64,000 nucleotides of DNA from an uncultured Akkermansia sp. Its GTDB lineage: Bacteria > Verrucomicrobiota > Verrucomicrobiia > Verrucomicrobiales > Akkermansiaceae. The DNA lies in the NCBI GenBank assembly GCA_905200945.1, contig CAJKMG010000006.1, positions 1 through 64,000 on the forward strand, given 5' to 3'. Both the position numbers and the translations under genes were made by a program. Positions 56,937 through 64,000 of this stretch are shown here, piece after piece. Position 1 is the first letter of the stretch, and each line of letters starts with the position of its first letter. Below the pieces are notes generated by a model. It was not told the origin of the DNA. It saw nothing but the letters and a program-made list of their open reading frames with translations, and made no database searches.

Positions 56937-57656
56937 ATGAGCAGCGTCCCTCCACTGGAATTTGCAGGGGTTTCCCATTGGGCGGCTCTGGCCGTTCTCC
57001 TGGCGGCGGGAACCTGCATCATGGAGCTGGGGCAGTCCTACAAGAAAACCGTCAGAAACCGCACCACTTTCTGGCTGGGGGCGGCCTGCCTGTTCAGCCT
57101 GTTTCCCGACCTGGCCGCCATGCTGGCCGATGAACCGGAAAAGAACTGGGCATGGATGCTCCCCCTGCATTTCTGCTCCGTCATGCAGGTGGTGTGCGCC
57201 CTGAGCCTGTGGATACCCTCCCGGCGGCTGCGCTCCGTGGCCTATTACTGCGTGCTGTGCGCCACCCTTCAGGGCCTGGTGACCCCTTCCGTGGCCCATG
57301 ATTTCCCCTCATGGACATATTTCGCCTTTTTCCTGTCCCACGGCCTGACCGTCATTACGGCCCTCTACCTGCCTCTGGCGCTGAAATGGAAGCCGGCGCG
57401 ATGGGACTTCCTGTGGGCTTTTTTGCTGGCGAACGTGTACCTGGCCGCTATCCATCCCGTCAATATGCTCCTGGGAACCAATTACGGATTTACCGTGGCC
57501 ACGCCTGCCGGAGGTTCCGTGCTGGACTTTCTCGGGCCATGGCCCTGGTACCTTCTGTGGATGCAGGTTCCGGCGCTGGCGCTGATGTATCTGCTCACGC
57601 TCCCCTTCCGCCGTTATCCCAAGGGCCGCACGGGCAGTTCCCTGTCCCGCCATTGA
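56937..57656 (+). CDS. TIGR02206/YwaF-family integral membrane protein (second copy)
   Basis: This 239-residue membrane protein has the same blocks as the one at 38263-38967: LPLHFCSVMQ, LQGLVTPSVAHDFPS, LSHGLTVITALYLPLAL, NYGFTVATPAGGS and WPWYLL. The helices number about seven. Start ATG 56937 is preferred to an in-frame TTG at 56898. The family has no known role. Its neighbours differ from those of the other copy, so the shared function is probably not tied to the amidotransferase operon. Confidence 0.85.
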   Translation: MSSVPPLEFAGVSHWAALAVLLAAGTCIMELGQSYKKTVRNRTTFWLGAACLFSLFPDLAAMLADEPEKNWAWMLPLHFCSVMQVVCALSLWIPSRRLRSVAYYCVLCATLQGLVTPSVAHDFPSWTYFAFFLSHGLTVITALYLPLALKWKPARWDFLWAFLLANVYLAAIHPVNMLLGTNYGFTVATPAGGSVLDFLGPWPWYLLWMQVPALALMYLLTLPFRRYPKGRTGSSLSRH

Positions 57657-57718
57657 AAGGGAATCTTTCTTCCCTGCCCCGCCGCTTCCGACGGAATCCC
57701 CGCAAAACGGCCCGCCCG

Positions 57719-57744
57719 TTTCCGGGAAAAAAGAGCCCCGGAAA
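57719..57744. terminator. Hairpin between convergent genes
   Basis: TTTCCGGG (57719-57726) pairs with CCCGGAAA (57737-57744) around an A-rich loop. It is followed by GTTCTTTATT on the plus strand. It sits between the ends of the TIGR02206 gene and the minus-strand secreted protein gene and could serve both. Confidence 0.5.
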
Positions 57745-57749
57745 GTTCT

Positions 57750-59123
57750 TTATTGTATAATCGGCTTGAGGATGCCGATGTAGGTGTCCGATGTCCCTGT
57801 TCCGCGATAAATGGAATTAATCCTGATTTTGATGGTGTGCACAGGCTGCCTGTAATAAGGAGGCACGACGATCTGCGGAGTCCAGTCATCCCGCAGCGTG
57901 GCGTCAAAAGTATAAGTTCCGTTCAGCGTCACCTGAATGCCTTTGGGGCGGCTGAACATGGAGTAGGCAATATTCGGGTGCCTCCGGGCTTCCGAATCCT
58001 TTTCCGGGTCGGTCACCGGGGAAATGCCGGTCTCCAGCATGATTCCCAGCAGCCGGCCGGGTTTCCTGAGCTTGATTTCCAGGGTTTCCCCCTGGCCGTC
58101 CCCGGAAACGCTTTCCGCCCAATAGCCGGAACTTTTTTTCAGGTTGTCCGGTGAACATGGAGCCCCGTAAGGGTCCCTGTCCAGGGTGGAGCTGGCCGTT
58201 ACATCGTACTGGTCCGTCAAAACGCCTTTTTCTCCGCGGACGGTAATCCGCCCATCTTTGTCCAGCACCCAACCGGGGCCCGGAGTAAGCACCAAGGAGG
58301 GAGCGTAAGGCCTGCCGTCCGCTCCCAGCAGAGACCAGGTATAAACGCCTTTGGGAGTTGTCACGATGGATTTGGCATCCGCAGAGGGATCCAGCTTGAC
58401 GGACTGGTTGGTCATCTCCGAGCTGTACACATTGACCACCGCCCTGGGGGTGCCCCCCGTCCAGGTCATTACCGGAGAGGTAAGCAGCGTCAGGCGCGGT
58501 TCCCCCATGTGAACCTTCGGTTCCGGCGTAATGGCAACGTCCTGCGTATAAGGAACGGAAAACTGGAAAGCAAGAACATGGATTCCCGCCTTGTTGGGAA
58601 CCTGGGCCACCAGCCAGTGAGTTATGCCGGCAATGGGAAACATGGAGGGAGCGTCCGCCTGTAGATGCCGCCCCTCCACCAGGGAAAAATCACATTTCAG
58701 ATCATCCACGGATGTGACGACATCCTGCACCGCTTTCGTAAAAGGGAGGCTGCGTATGGGTTCCTGCCTGGCGGCATTGGCCTGTTCATCAGGCAGCTCG
58801 TACTGGAACGGCACTCCTACGGGAATAGTCTTGCCCTTTACTCCCCTGGGGATATCCAGCGCACAGGTGTAAATCAGGAAAGCCTGGTGCTGCTTCAGGG
58901 AAACAGTAACGTCAAGCGCGTTCAGCCGGATTCCGTCCGCCTGCGTCAAATCCATGGGAACGGGCAAGCCGGGAACCGGAGCGATGCTTTGAAAGGATAT
59001 CTCCTGCTGGCGGGGGCGGTCCGCTTTTTCCGCGGCGGTCTGTTCCTTCTGCTGGGGTTCGGCGGCCATGCCCGGCACGCAGCATGCAATGCCGGCCAGC
59101 CAGATCAGGGTAGCCAATCTCAT
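57750..59123 (-). CDS. Secreted protein with C-terminal NADase-type glycan-binding-like domain
   Basis: This 457-residue exported protein has a signal peptide ending near CCVPGMAA (start ATG 59123 preferred, with further Met codons up to 59165). A Gln/Glu/Lys-rich linker follows, then a long beta-rich region of unknown family. A C-terminal module has the pattern YDVTASSTLDRDPYGAP, SPDNL, YWAESVSGDGQGETLEIKL and GIMLETG, resembling discoidin-like/NADase-type glycan-binding domains ('ASSTL...N..DG...aW.eg..G.G.ge.i.i'). A role in binding surface or host sugars is plausible but unproved. No operon partner. Confidence 0.7.
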   Translation of the reverse strand: MRLATLIWLAGIACCVPGMAAEPQQKEQTAAEKADRPRQQEISFQSIAPVPGLPVPMDLTQADGIRLNALDVTVSLKQHQAFLIYTCALDIPRGVKGKTIPVGVPFQYELPDEQANAARQEPIRSLPFTKAVQDVVTSVDDLKCDFSLVEGRHLQADAPSMFPIAGITHWLVAQVPNKAGIHVLAFQFSVPYTQDVAITPEPKVHMGEPRLTLLTSPVMTWTGGTPRAVVNVYSSEMTNQSVKLDPSADAKSIVTTPKGVYTWSLLGADGRPYAPSLVLTPGPGWVLDKDGRITVRGEKGVLTDQYDVTASSTLDRDPYGAPCSPDNLKKSSGYWAESVSGDGQGETLEIKLRKPGRLLGIMLETGISPVTDPEKDSEARRHPNIAYSMFSRPKGIQVTLNGTYTFDATLRDDWTPQIVVPPYYRQPVHTIKIRINSIYRGTGTSDTYIGILKPIIQ

Positions 59124-59755
59124 GGCCGTTAGATTAACGCGCTGCAGCCCGTTCATCAAGTCCATTTAGGGGAGGGGGGAAAGGCCTCTTCCGTACCCGC
59201 TCTTTTCCCTGAACAAACAGGGGCGGCCCTCCTTTGAACCAGCGACGCCCGCAGCAGGAAAATATTCGTTCCAAACTCCGGAATTGGTCGCTTCATGCCC
59301 TTGGAAACGGGCTCCGGGATTCCGCATAGACGTCTCTCTGCCTGAGAAGCGGAAAGATGGCCCCATGGCATATGACAGGTAAAAACAAACTGAGGGGCAT
59401 CGGAGGGCTTTTTCCTGCCGAAAACCAGCATAATTAACTCATTAACAACAATCAGCATCCATCATTGCGTATTTGCAAGAAGACCGTATTTTTTTGCCCA
59501 CCAGGCGCTGTTAACGCACTCCTATTACCAGTTTTTTATGAACAGCCCGTTTACCGGGAGACCCTCCCAAACGCCCTGCCGCCCCCCCTCGCCAAATAAA
59601 AAAAGGAGCATGCAGTAGACAGGAAAAATCACGCAAGACAGAAGATTTTTTTCTAGAAAACAGGACAAACAATACAACATATAGCATACCTAAAAAAATA
59701 CTGTACAATATTTCCTTTTCATCAGGATTATTTTTCAGTAGATAATGCACACGCT
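59124..59755. other. Intergenic region upstream of the ribonucleotide reductase
   Basis: About 630 bp between divergent genes. The right half is A+T-rich with T- and A-runs and a TACAAT hexamer near 59704 that could be a -10 box. No convincing cobalamin riboswitch or NrdR-box pair was seen by eye. Open frames on the minus strand within it are not credible. Confidence 0.5.
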
Positions 59756-59830
59756 ATGCGCCGCCGCCCCACGACGAAGCGCAAGCCTTACGGGATTGTT
59801 CCCAAATCTTTCTACTTCTCAAGCCAATGA
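59756..59830 (+). CDS. 24-codon basic mini-ORF overlapping the nrdJ start
   Basis: ATG 59756 opens a 24-residue frame beginning MRRRPTTKRKPYG, strongly basic at its N-terminus, with TGA at 59828-59830. The TGA overlaps the nrdJ ATG as ATGA. Neither frame has a clear Shine-Dalgarno, so translation of the mini-ORF could deliver ribosomes to nrdJ. It could be a leader peptide, a real small protein or chance; the exact overlap favours function. Confidence 0.4.
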   Translation: MRRRPTTKRKPYGIVPKSFYFSSQ

Positions 59831-62800
59831 CCACAGACAACTCGCAAACCATACTCAAACTGCGTACAGGCCAGGAAATCATCCTCCCCCAGAGGAAAGA
59901 CCTGCTGGGCGGTTTGAAATTCACCAGAAGATTTTCACATAATGAAGTCCACCCCTATGATGAAGTGGACTGGACGCGCCGCGACGTCCGCATTATGGAC
60001 TGGAAAACCGGCAAGACCATTTACGAGCGTCTGGGTCTGGAAGCCCCTGCCCACTGGGATGACAACGCCGTCAAAATCACGGCGGACAAGTACCTTTTCG
60101 GCAGCGAACCCGGCTCCCTGGAATATGAAGACAGCTTCCGCAATATTTACGACCGCATTTCCAATACCTATACCGTATGGGGATGGGAGGAAGGTTACTT
60201 CGCCACGCTGGAGGACGCGGAAATTTTCAATGAGGAAATCAAGGCCATGCTGGTGCAGCAAATATGGGCGCCCAATTCCCCTGTCTGGTTCAACATCGGC
60301 CACTGGGAGCAGTGGCGCTGGGGACGCCCGGACCTGAGGGAAAGCTATACAGGCCACGGCAACAAGGCTTACCATACCAAGGGAACCAAGAACAATCTGA
60401 AAACCTTCACGGTCCAGTCCACGTATGAATATCCCCAGTGTTCCGCCTGTTTCCTGACGGAAGTGGGAGACAGCATGGAGGATATTCTGGACCACCTGAC
60501 GACGGAAGGTCGTATTTTCGCGTCCGGTTCCGGAGTGGGCATCAACCTGTCCACCCTCCGGTCCTCCAAGGAGCCCATCAGCGGCAAGGGCCGTTCCTCC
60601 GGCCCCATCTCCTTCGACCGCGGCTGGGACCGCATGGCCGGAGCCATCAAATCCGGAGGCAAGACTCGCCGCGCCGCACGCATGGTCCTGATGTTCAGCG
60701 ACCACCCGGATATTTTCGAATTCATCAATACGAAAAACCGCCAGGAAGACATCGCCAAGGTTATCCTGCGCGAACACAACGTGCATGTGGAGCTCAAGCA
60801 GATTGCGGAGACCAAGCTGGTTGCCGGCACTCCGGCGGAAAAGTCCGCCGCCCGCGTCATTCTTTCCCTGCCCCTGGCCACCCGGAACAGTTTTGACCCG
60901 CACATGGATGCCCTGCTGTACGGGGAAACGCTCTCCCACCAGAACGCGAACCATTCCGTTTCCCTGAAGGGGGATTTCTGGCAGGCGCTCGCCAATAACG
61001 GCAATACCTACACGCGCTGGGTCACGAATCCGGCCCACATTGAACAGACATTCCGCGCCCAGGAACTTCTGGAAGCCATGGCCCAATCCATCTGGGACAA
61101 CGGGGAACCCGGCGTGCACAATAACGACGTGATCAACCTGTGGAACCCCGTCAAGTCCATCGGCACCATCACTACGTCCAATCCCTGCTCGGAATACGTC
61201 TTCCTGAACAATACGAGCTGCAACCTTTCCTCCTTCAACGCCTACCGCTTCCTGATCAAGGGAGAGGACGGAAAGCCCGTTTTCGATGCGGACGCCCTGA
61301 CCCACGCCGCCCGCCTGGCCATGGTCTGCGCGGACCTGAATGTGGAACGCGGCGGCTTCCCGATTGAAGAAATCGCGGAGGGCACCTACAAGTACCGCAC
61401 CACGGGCATCGGCTTCGCCAACGTGGGCGGCTCCCTGATGGCCCTGGGCGTGCCTTACGATTCCGACGAAGGCCGCTGGATTGCCTCCCAGCTTTGCAGC
61501 GCCCTGACGGCGGCCTGCTGGACGGCCTCCGCGGAAATGGGCGCGGAACTGGGCTCCTATGTGGAATACCCCGCCAGCAAGAAAGACCTGCTCGCCGTGC
61601 TGCGCCTGCACAACGCAGCCCAGAAACTGGCAAGCGCCCTGCCCTCCCAGAAGGATTCCAAGACGCTGGACGACCTGATTGAGAACATCATCGCCAATGC
61701 CGGAGGGATCCTGCCGGAAGCGCAGGGGCTCACCGCCTCCTATGCCCTGCATGCCTACCTCAAGAGCTTCAAGGCCCCTACCATGATGAACAGGGAGCGC
61801 ATCGCCCCCGCGGCCAAACTGGCGGAAGCCGCTTCCGACATGTGGGCGAAGGTGATCAAGGCCACGGCGCACCGCAACGCGTTTGTTTCCGTAATGGCGC
61901 CCACGGGCACCATTTCCGCCCCGCTGGGCTGCTACGACGAAGGCACCACATCCATTGAGCCGGATTACACGCTGGTGAAATGGAAGCAGCTGGCGGGCGG
62001 AGGCTCCCTGAAGATGTTCAACCGCCTGGCCCTGGAAGGCCTCCGCTCCCTGGGTTACCCGGAAGACTTCGTCAATGAAGCCGCTCTGGAAGTGGCGGGC
62101 CTGGACGGCCTGATTTCCGCGTTTCAGGGGAATATGGATTCCGTCGTGAACCAGCTCATTGTGGACCCCTGCAATGACCAGGCCGGCCCCGTGCGCCTCG
62201 CGTGGCGCCGCCTGCTCTCCGGAACGGAATCCCGCAGTGAAATTCAGGAAAAAGTGGCTTATATCAGCAACCCGGCCAACATGGCCGTGCTGACGGCGGA
62301 TGAACTTGCCGTAGTCAACGGAGCCGCCCATATTGAATCCATACCGTGGCTGAATAAGAAGGACCTGCCGGTCTTTGACTGCGCCGCCACCAACGGCAAC
62401 GGCATCCGTGCCATTTCCCCCGCCGGCCATGTGCTGATGCTGGGCGCCCTCCAGCCCTTCATCTCCGGCGCGTGCTCCAAGACGGTCAACATGCCCGTCT
62501 CCGCCGGCGTGCAGGATATTTACGATTCCCTCATCATGTCCCACGAGCTGGGCGTGAAGTGCATCGCCATCTTCCGCGCCGGCTCCAAGGCGAATGCCGT
62601 TTACGTGGTGGATACCCCGGAAACGCGCATGTTCAAGGCCAACCACGTCTGGGAACAGCTGGTGAATGCCGGATCGGACGCCATTGACGAAATCATCGCG
62701 GAGGCATCCAAGCCGCGCCAGCGCAAGCTGCCCGGCCGCCGTCTGGGCCAGACCGTAAAATTCTCCGTAGGCGGCCAGCTGACGGGCTACCTGACGGTAG

Positions 62801-63369
62801 GCGTCTATGCGGACGGCACCTGCGGGGAAGTTTTCGGACGCCTGGGACAAGTCGGCTCCTTCGCCTCCGGCATGTTTGAAGCTTACTGCAAGCTCCTCTC
62901 CACCGCCCTTCAGTTCGGCGTGCCTCTCAAGGAAGTGGTCAAGGGTTTCCGCAATTACTCCTTCGAGCCCTCCGGGTTCTGCCGCGTGGGGGACGACACG
63001 GAGGCGGACACCTGCACGGAAATCCGCTCCTGCGCTTCCGTGGTGGATTTGATTGCCAAGATTCTGGCGTGGCTTTTCCCGGAAAGCAACGGCTACCGCC
63101 TGCGGGACGTCTTCTCCATCCCCAGCGTCAGCCTTCCGGGCCAGGCTCCGGATACGACGGTAAGCGTGCTGCCCCCCCGCATCATCACCGCTCCGGCGCA
63201 TCCCGCTACTCCGGCCCTGCCGGAAATTCCCGCCGGAAAGGTTCCGGAAGGAACGATGCTCAACGGCGCCTCCCTCTGCCCGCAGTGCCACTCCCTGGCC
63301 TATGTCCAGGACGGCAAATGCAAATCCTGCCGCTCCTGCGGATACAAGGACGGCGGCTGCGGGGAATAA
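59827..63369 (+). CDS. nrdJ: Adenosylcobalamin-dependent (class II) ribonucleotide reductase
   Basis: This enzyme makes deoxyribonucleotides using adenosylcobalamin to form the active-site thiyl radical, so it works with or without oxygen. The 1180-residue protein has the N-x-C-x-E active-site motif at residues 452-456 (NPCSE), CSACFL near 203 with a redox Cys, and APTGTISAPLGCYDEGTTSIEPDY, typical of NrdJ. The extra C-terminal region ends in a zinc-ribbon-like CPQCH...CKSCRSCG with final redox cysteines. No N-terminal ATP-cone is evident. Translation may be coupled to the mini-ORF at 59756. No NrdA/NrdB or NrdD genes are in the window. Confidence 0.96.
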   Translation: MTTDNSQTILKLRTGQEIILPQRKDLLGGLKFTRRFSHNEVHPYDEVDWTRRDVRIMDWKTGKTIYERLGLEAPAHWDDNAVKITADKYLFGSEPGSLEYEDSFRNIYDRISNTYTVWGWEEGYFATLEDAEIFNEEIKAMLVQQIWAPNSPVWFNIGHWEQWRWGRPDLRESYTGHGNKAYHTKGTKNNLKTFTVQSTYEYPQCSACFLTEVGDSMEDILDHLTTEGRIFASGSGVGINLSTLRSSKEPISGKGRSSGPISFDRGWDRMAGAIKSGGKTRRAARMVLMFSDHPDIFEFINTKNRQEDIAKVILREHNVHVELKQIAETKLVAGTPAEKSAARVILSLPLATRNSFDPHMDALLYGETLSHQNANHSVSLKGDFWQALANNGNTYTRWVTNPAHIEQTFRAQELLEAMAQSIWDNGEPGVHNNDVINLWNPVKSIGTITTSNPCSEYVFLNNTSCNLSSFNAYRFLIKGEDGKPVFDADALTHAARLAMVCADLNVERGGFPIEEIAEGTYKYRTTGIGFANVGGSLMALGVPYDSDEGRWIASQLCSALTAACWTASAEMGAELGSYVEYPASKKDLLAVLRLHNAAQKLASALPSQKDSKTLDDLIENIIANAGGILPEAQGLTASYALHAYLKSFKAPTMMNRERIAPAAKLAEAASDMWAKVIKATAHRNAFVSVMAPTGTISAPLGCYDEGTTSIEPDYTLVKWKQLAGGGSLKMFNRLALEGLRSLGYPEDFVNEAALEVAGLDGLISAFQGNMDSVVNQLIVDPCNDQAGPVRLAWRRLLSGTESRSEIQEKVAYISNPANMAVLTADELAVVNGAAHIESIPWLNKKDLPVFDCAATNGNGIRAISPAGHVLMLGALQPFISGACSKTVNMPVSAGVQDIYDSLIMSHELGVKCIAIFRAGSKANAVYVVDTPETRMFKANHVWEQLVNAGSDAIDEIIAEASKPRQRKLPGRRLGQTVKFSVGGQLTGYLTVGVYADGTCGEVFGRLGQVGSFASGMFEAYCKLLSTALQFGVPLKEVVKGFRNYSFEPSGFCRVGDDTEADTCTEIRSCASVVDLIAKILAWLFPESNGYRLRDVFSIPSVSLPGQAPDTTVSVLPPRIITAPAHPATPALPEIPAGKVPEGTMLNGASLCPQCHSLAYVQDGKCKSCRSCGYKDGGCGE

Positions 63370-63401
63370 ACGGTAACCAGATCATTCCATACCCGCTCTT
63401 T

Positions 63402-63437
63402 CCAGGCGGAACCCGGCAGCTGCCGGGTTCCGCCTGG
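63402..63437. repeat. Perfect 36-bp palindrome downstream of nrdJ
   Basis: The 18-base half site beginning CCAGGCGGAACC at 63402 is followed directly by its exact reverse complement, with no spacer, to 63437. It lies 32 bp past the nrdJ stop. No T-run follows on either strand, so it would form a strong RNA hairpin without a canonical terminator tail. Confidence 0.85.
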
Positions 63438-63635
63438 TGAATTTACGGAGAAGGCATTCTTTCCGGGAAAGACGGTTTTCCGGCCCTCCCGGCCCCTGTC
63501 CAACATGAACTTTCCGGGAAGAAGCGAACGGGAACCGCCGCGCGGGGAAAAGGAATGATAGGCGTTTGCCTTGAAATCCGGCAGCATTTCATTCATAGTC
63601 CGCCGCATACGTCTGAAGCCGCACCTTTATTTTCC

Positions 63636-64000
63636 ATGAAACCCTACTATACCCTGGCTGACCTTCTGGATGAAGAACATCCGTTTGATGCCGGGGAAAC
63701 CGTTCCCGCCAGGCTGGCCGTAATCGGTTTTCCCATTGCCCACTCCAAATCTCCCGCCATGCAGCAGGCCGCGCTGGACGCGGCGGGCATTCGCGCCCGG
63801 TATATCCGCATCCAGGCCGCTCCGGAAGAATTCGGAGAAGTGGTGCAGCTCCTCAGGGAAAGGGGGTTCACGGGAGCCAACGTTACGGTACCTCACAAGC
63901 AGGCTGCCTGTTCCCTGTGCAGCGATACGGACGCCCTTTCCCGCGCTACCGGCTCCGTTAATACGCTCGTCTTTCAAAAGGACGGTTCCGTCTCCGGCTT
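63636..64000 (+). CDS. aroE: Shikimate dehydrogenase (3' part beyond window)
   Basis: Only the first 121 residues are visible. AroE reduces 3-dehydroshikimate with NADPH in aromatic amino acid synthesis. The substrate-binding block GFPIAHSKSPAMQQ, the catalytic Lys region GANVTVPHKQAA, and the later SVNTLVF segment are all present and in order. A short N-terminal extension of about 27 residues precedes the fold. The gene starts about 270 bp after nrdJ, past a large palindrome, so it is probably separately transcribed. Confidence 0.93.
   Translation, partial: MKPYYTLADLLDEEHPFDAGETVPARLAVIGFPIAHSKSPAMQQAALDAAGIRARYIRIQAAPEEFGEVVQLLRERGFTGANVTVPHKQAACSLCSDTDALSRATGSVNTLVFQKDGSVSG

Noticed and set aside
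59935..63291. Minus-strand open frame of 1118 codons inside nrdJ
   Set aside because: Shadow of the ribonucleotide reductase frame. The composition is low-complexity Gly/Arg/His and no family features are seen.
1..64000. CRISPR array, IS element or prophage
   Set aside because: No regularly spaced repeats, no transposase or integrase-like protein and no phage structural gene cluster was found in the window.

Overview
The window looks like chromosomal DNA of a Gram-negative, moderately G+C-rich bacterium. It is most consistent with a Verrucomicrobiota gut commensal, probably an Akkermansia species. This is an inference from several traits together: a PEP-CTERM secreted protein ending in an Arg/His tail, PA14 and glycan-binding secreted proteins, a sialic-acid lyase next to an N-acylglucosamine 2-epimerase (mucin sugar use), a secreted GH31 enzyme, and reliance on cobalamin enzymes (MetH and class II ribonucleotide reductase). 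No rRNA gene is present to confirm it.

Layout. 1-1257: the end of a PA14-type protein and a membrane acyltransferase. 1838-12152, all on the minus strand: an iron/heme block, read from the right as imelysin, di-heme oxidoreductase, chorismatase/RidA-like enzyme, two FecCD-type permeases, ATPase and siderophore-binding protein. A terminator follows, then a ResB/CcsA cytochrome c maturation pair. A clear promoter with a palindrome beside it lies upstream of the imelysin gene. 12409-23808: housekeeping genes (GNAT, hpt, polA, a membrane-fusion protein, a YbjN-like protein, purB, pepT), two small membrane proteins and one gene remnant. 23926-26770: an A+T-rich island with a secreted GH31 glycosidase. 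26771-31962: a large coiled-coil/TPR exported protein, a beta-hydroxyacid dehydrogenase and a secreted pseudo-peptidase. 32366-34484: nanA plus epimerase, closed by two terminators. 34608-36867: pabC-pabB divergent from pabA with only 30 bp between them. 37016-43089: an old-yellow enzyme, a tightly overlapping three-gene operon (amidotransferase, flavin-binding NimA-like protein, TIGR02206 membrane protein), ybaK, a membrane/kinase fusion and a pyrimidine-dimer glycosylase-like protein.

43090-44240 is a small A+T-rich cassette beside tRNA-Ala with a frameshifted reading frame and an HExxH protein. 44539-47184 holds small exported proteins, an A+T-rich gap bracketed by a 19-bp inverted repeat, and the PEP-CTERM protein. 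47850-55900 is a methionine/threonine/lysine block: metH, a split ThrE-type exporter, tRNA-Gln, hom and lysC. 56324-64000 holds a thioredoxin-fold lipoprotein without redox cysteines, a second TIGR02206 protein, a secreted glycan-binding-type protein, a 24-codon mini-ORF overlapping the start of the B12-dependent ribonucleotide reductase, and the 5' part of aroE.

The most system-like region is the iron block. It combines an imelysin/di-heme oxidoreductase pair, a complete petrobactin-type ABC importer and a chorismate-using enzyme family in one apparent operon, followed by the cytochrome c maturation genes that the di-heme protein would need. Start sites and motifs were read by eye; no database search was run.
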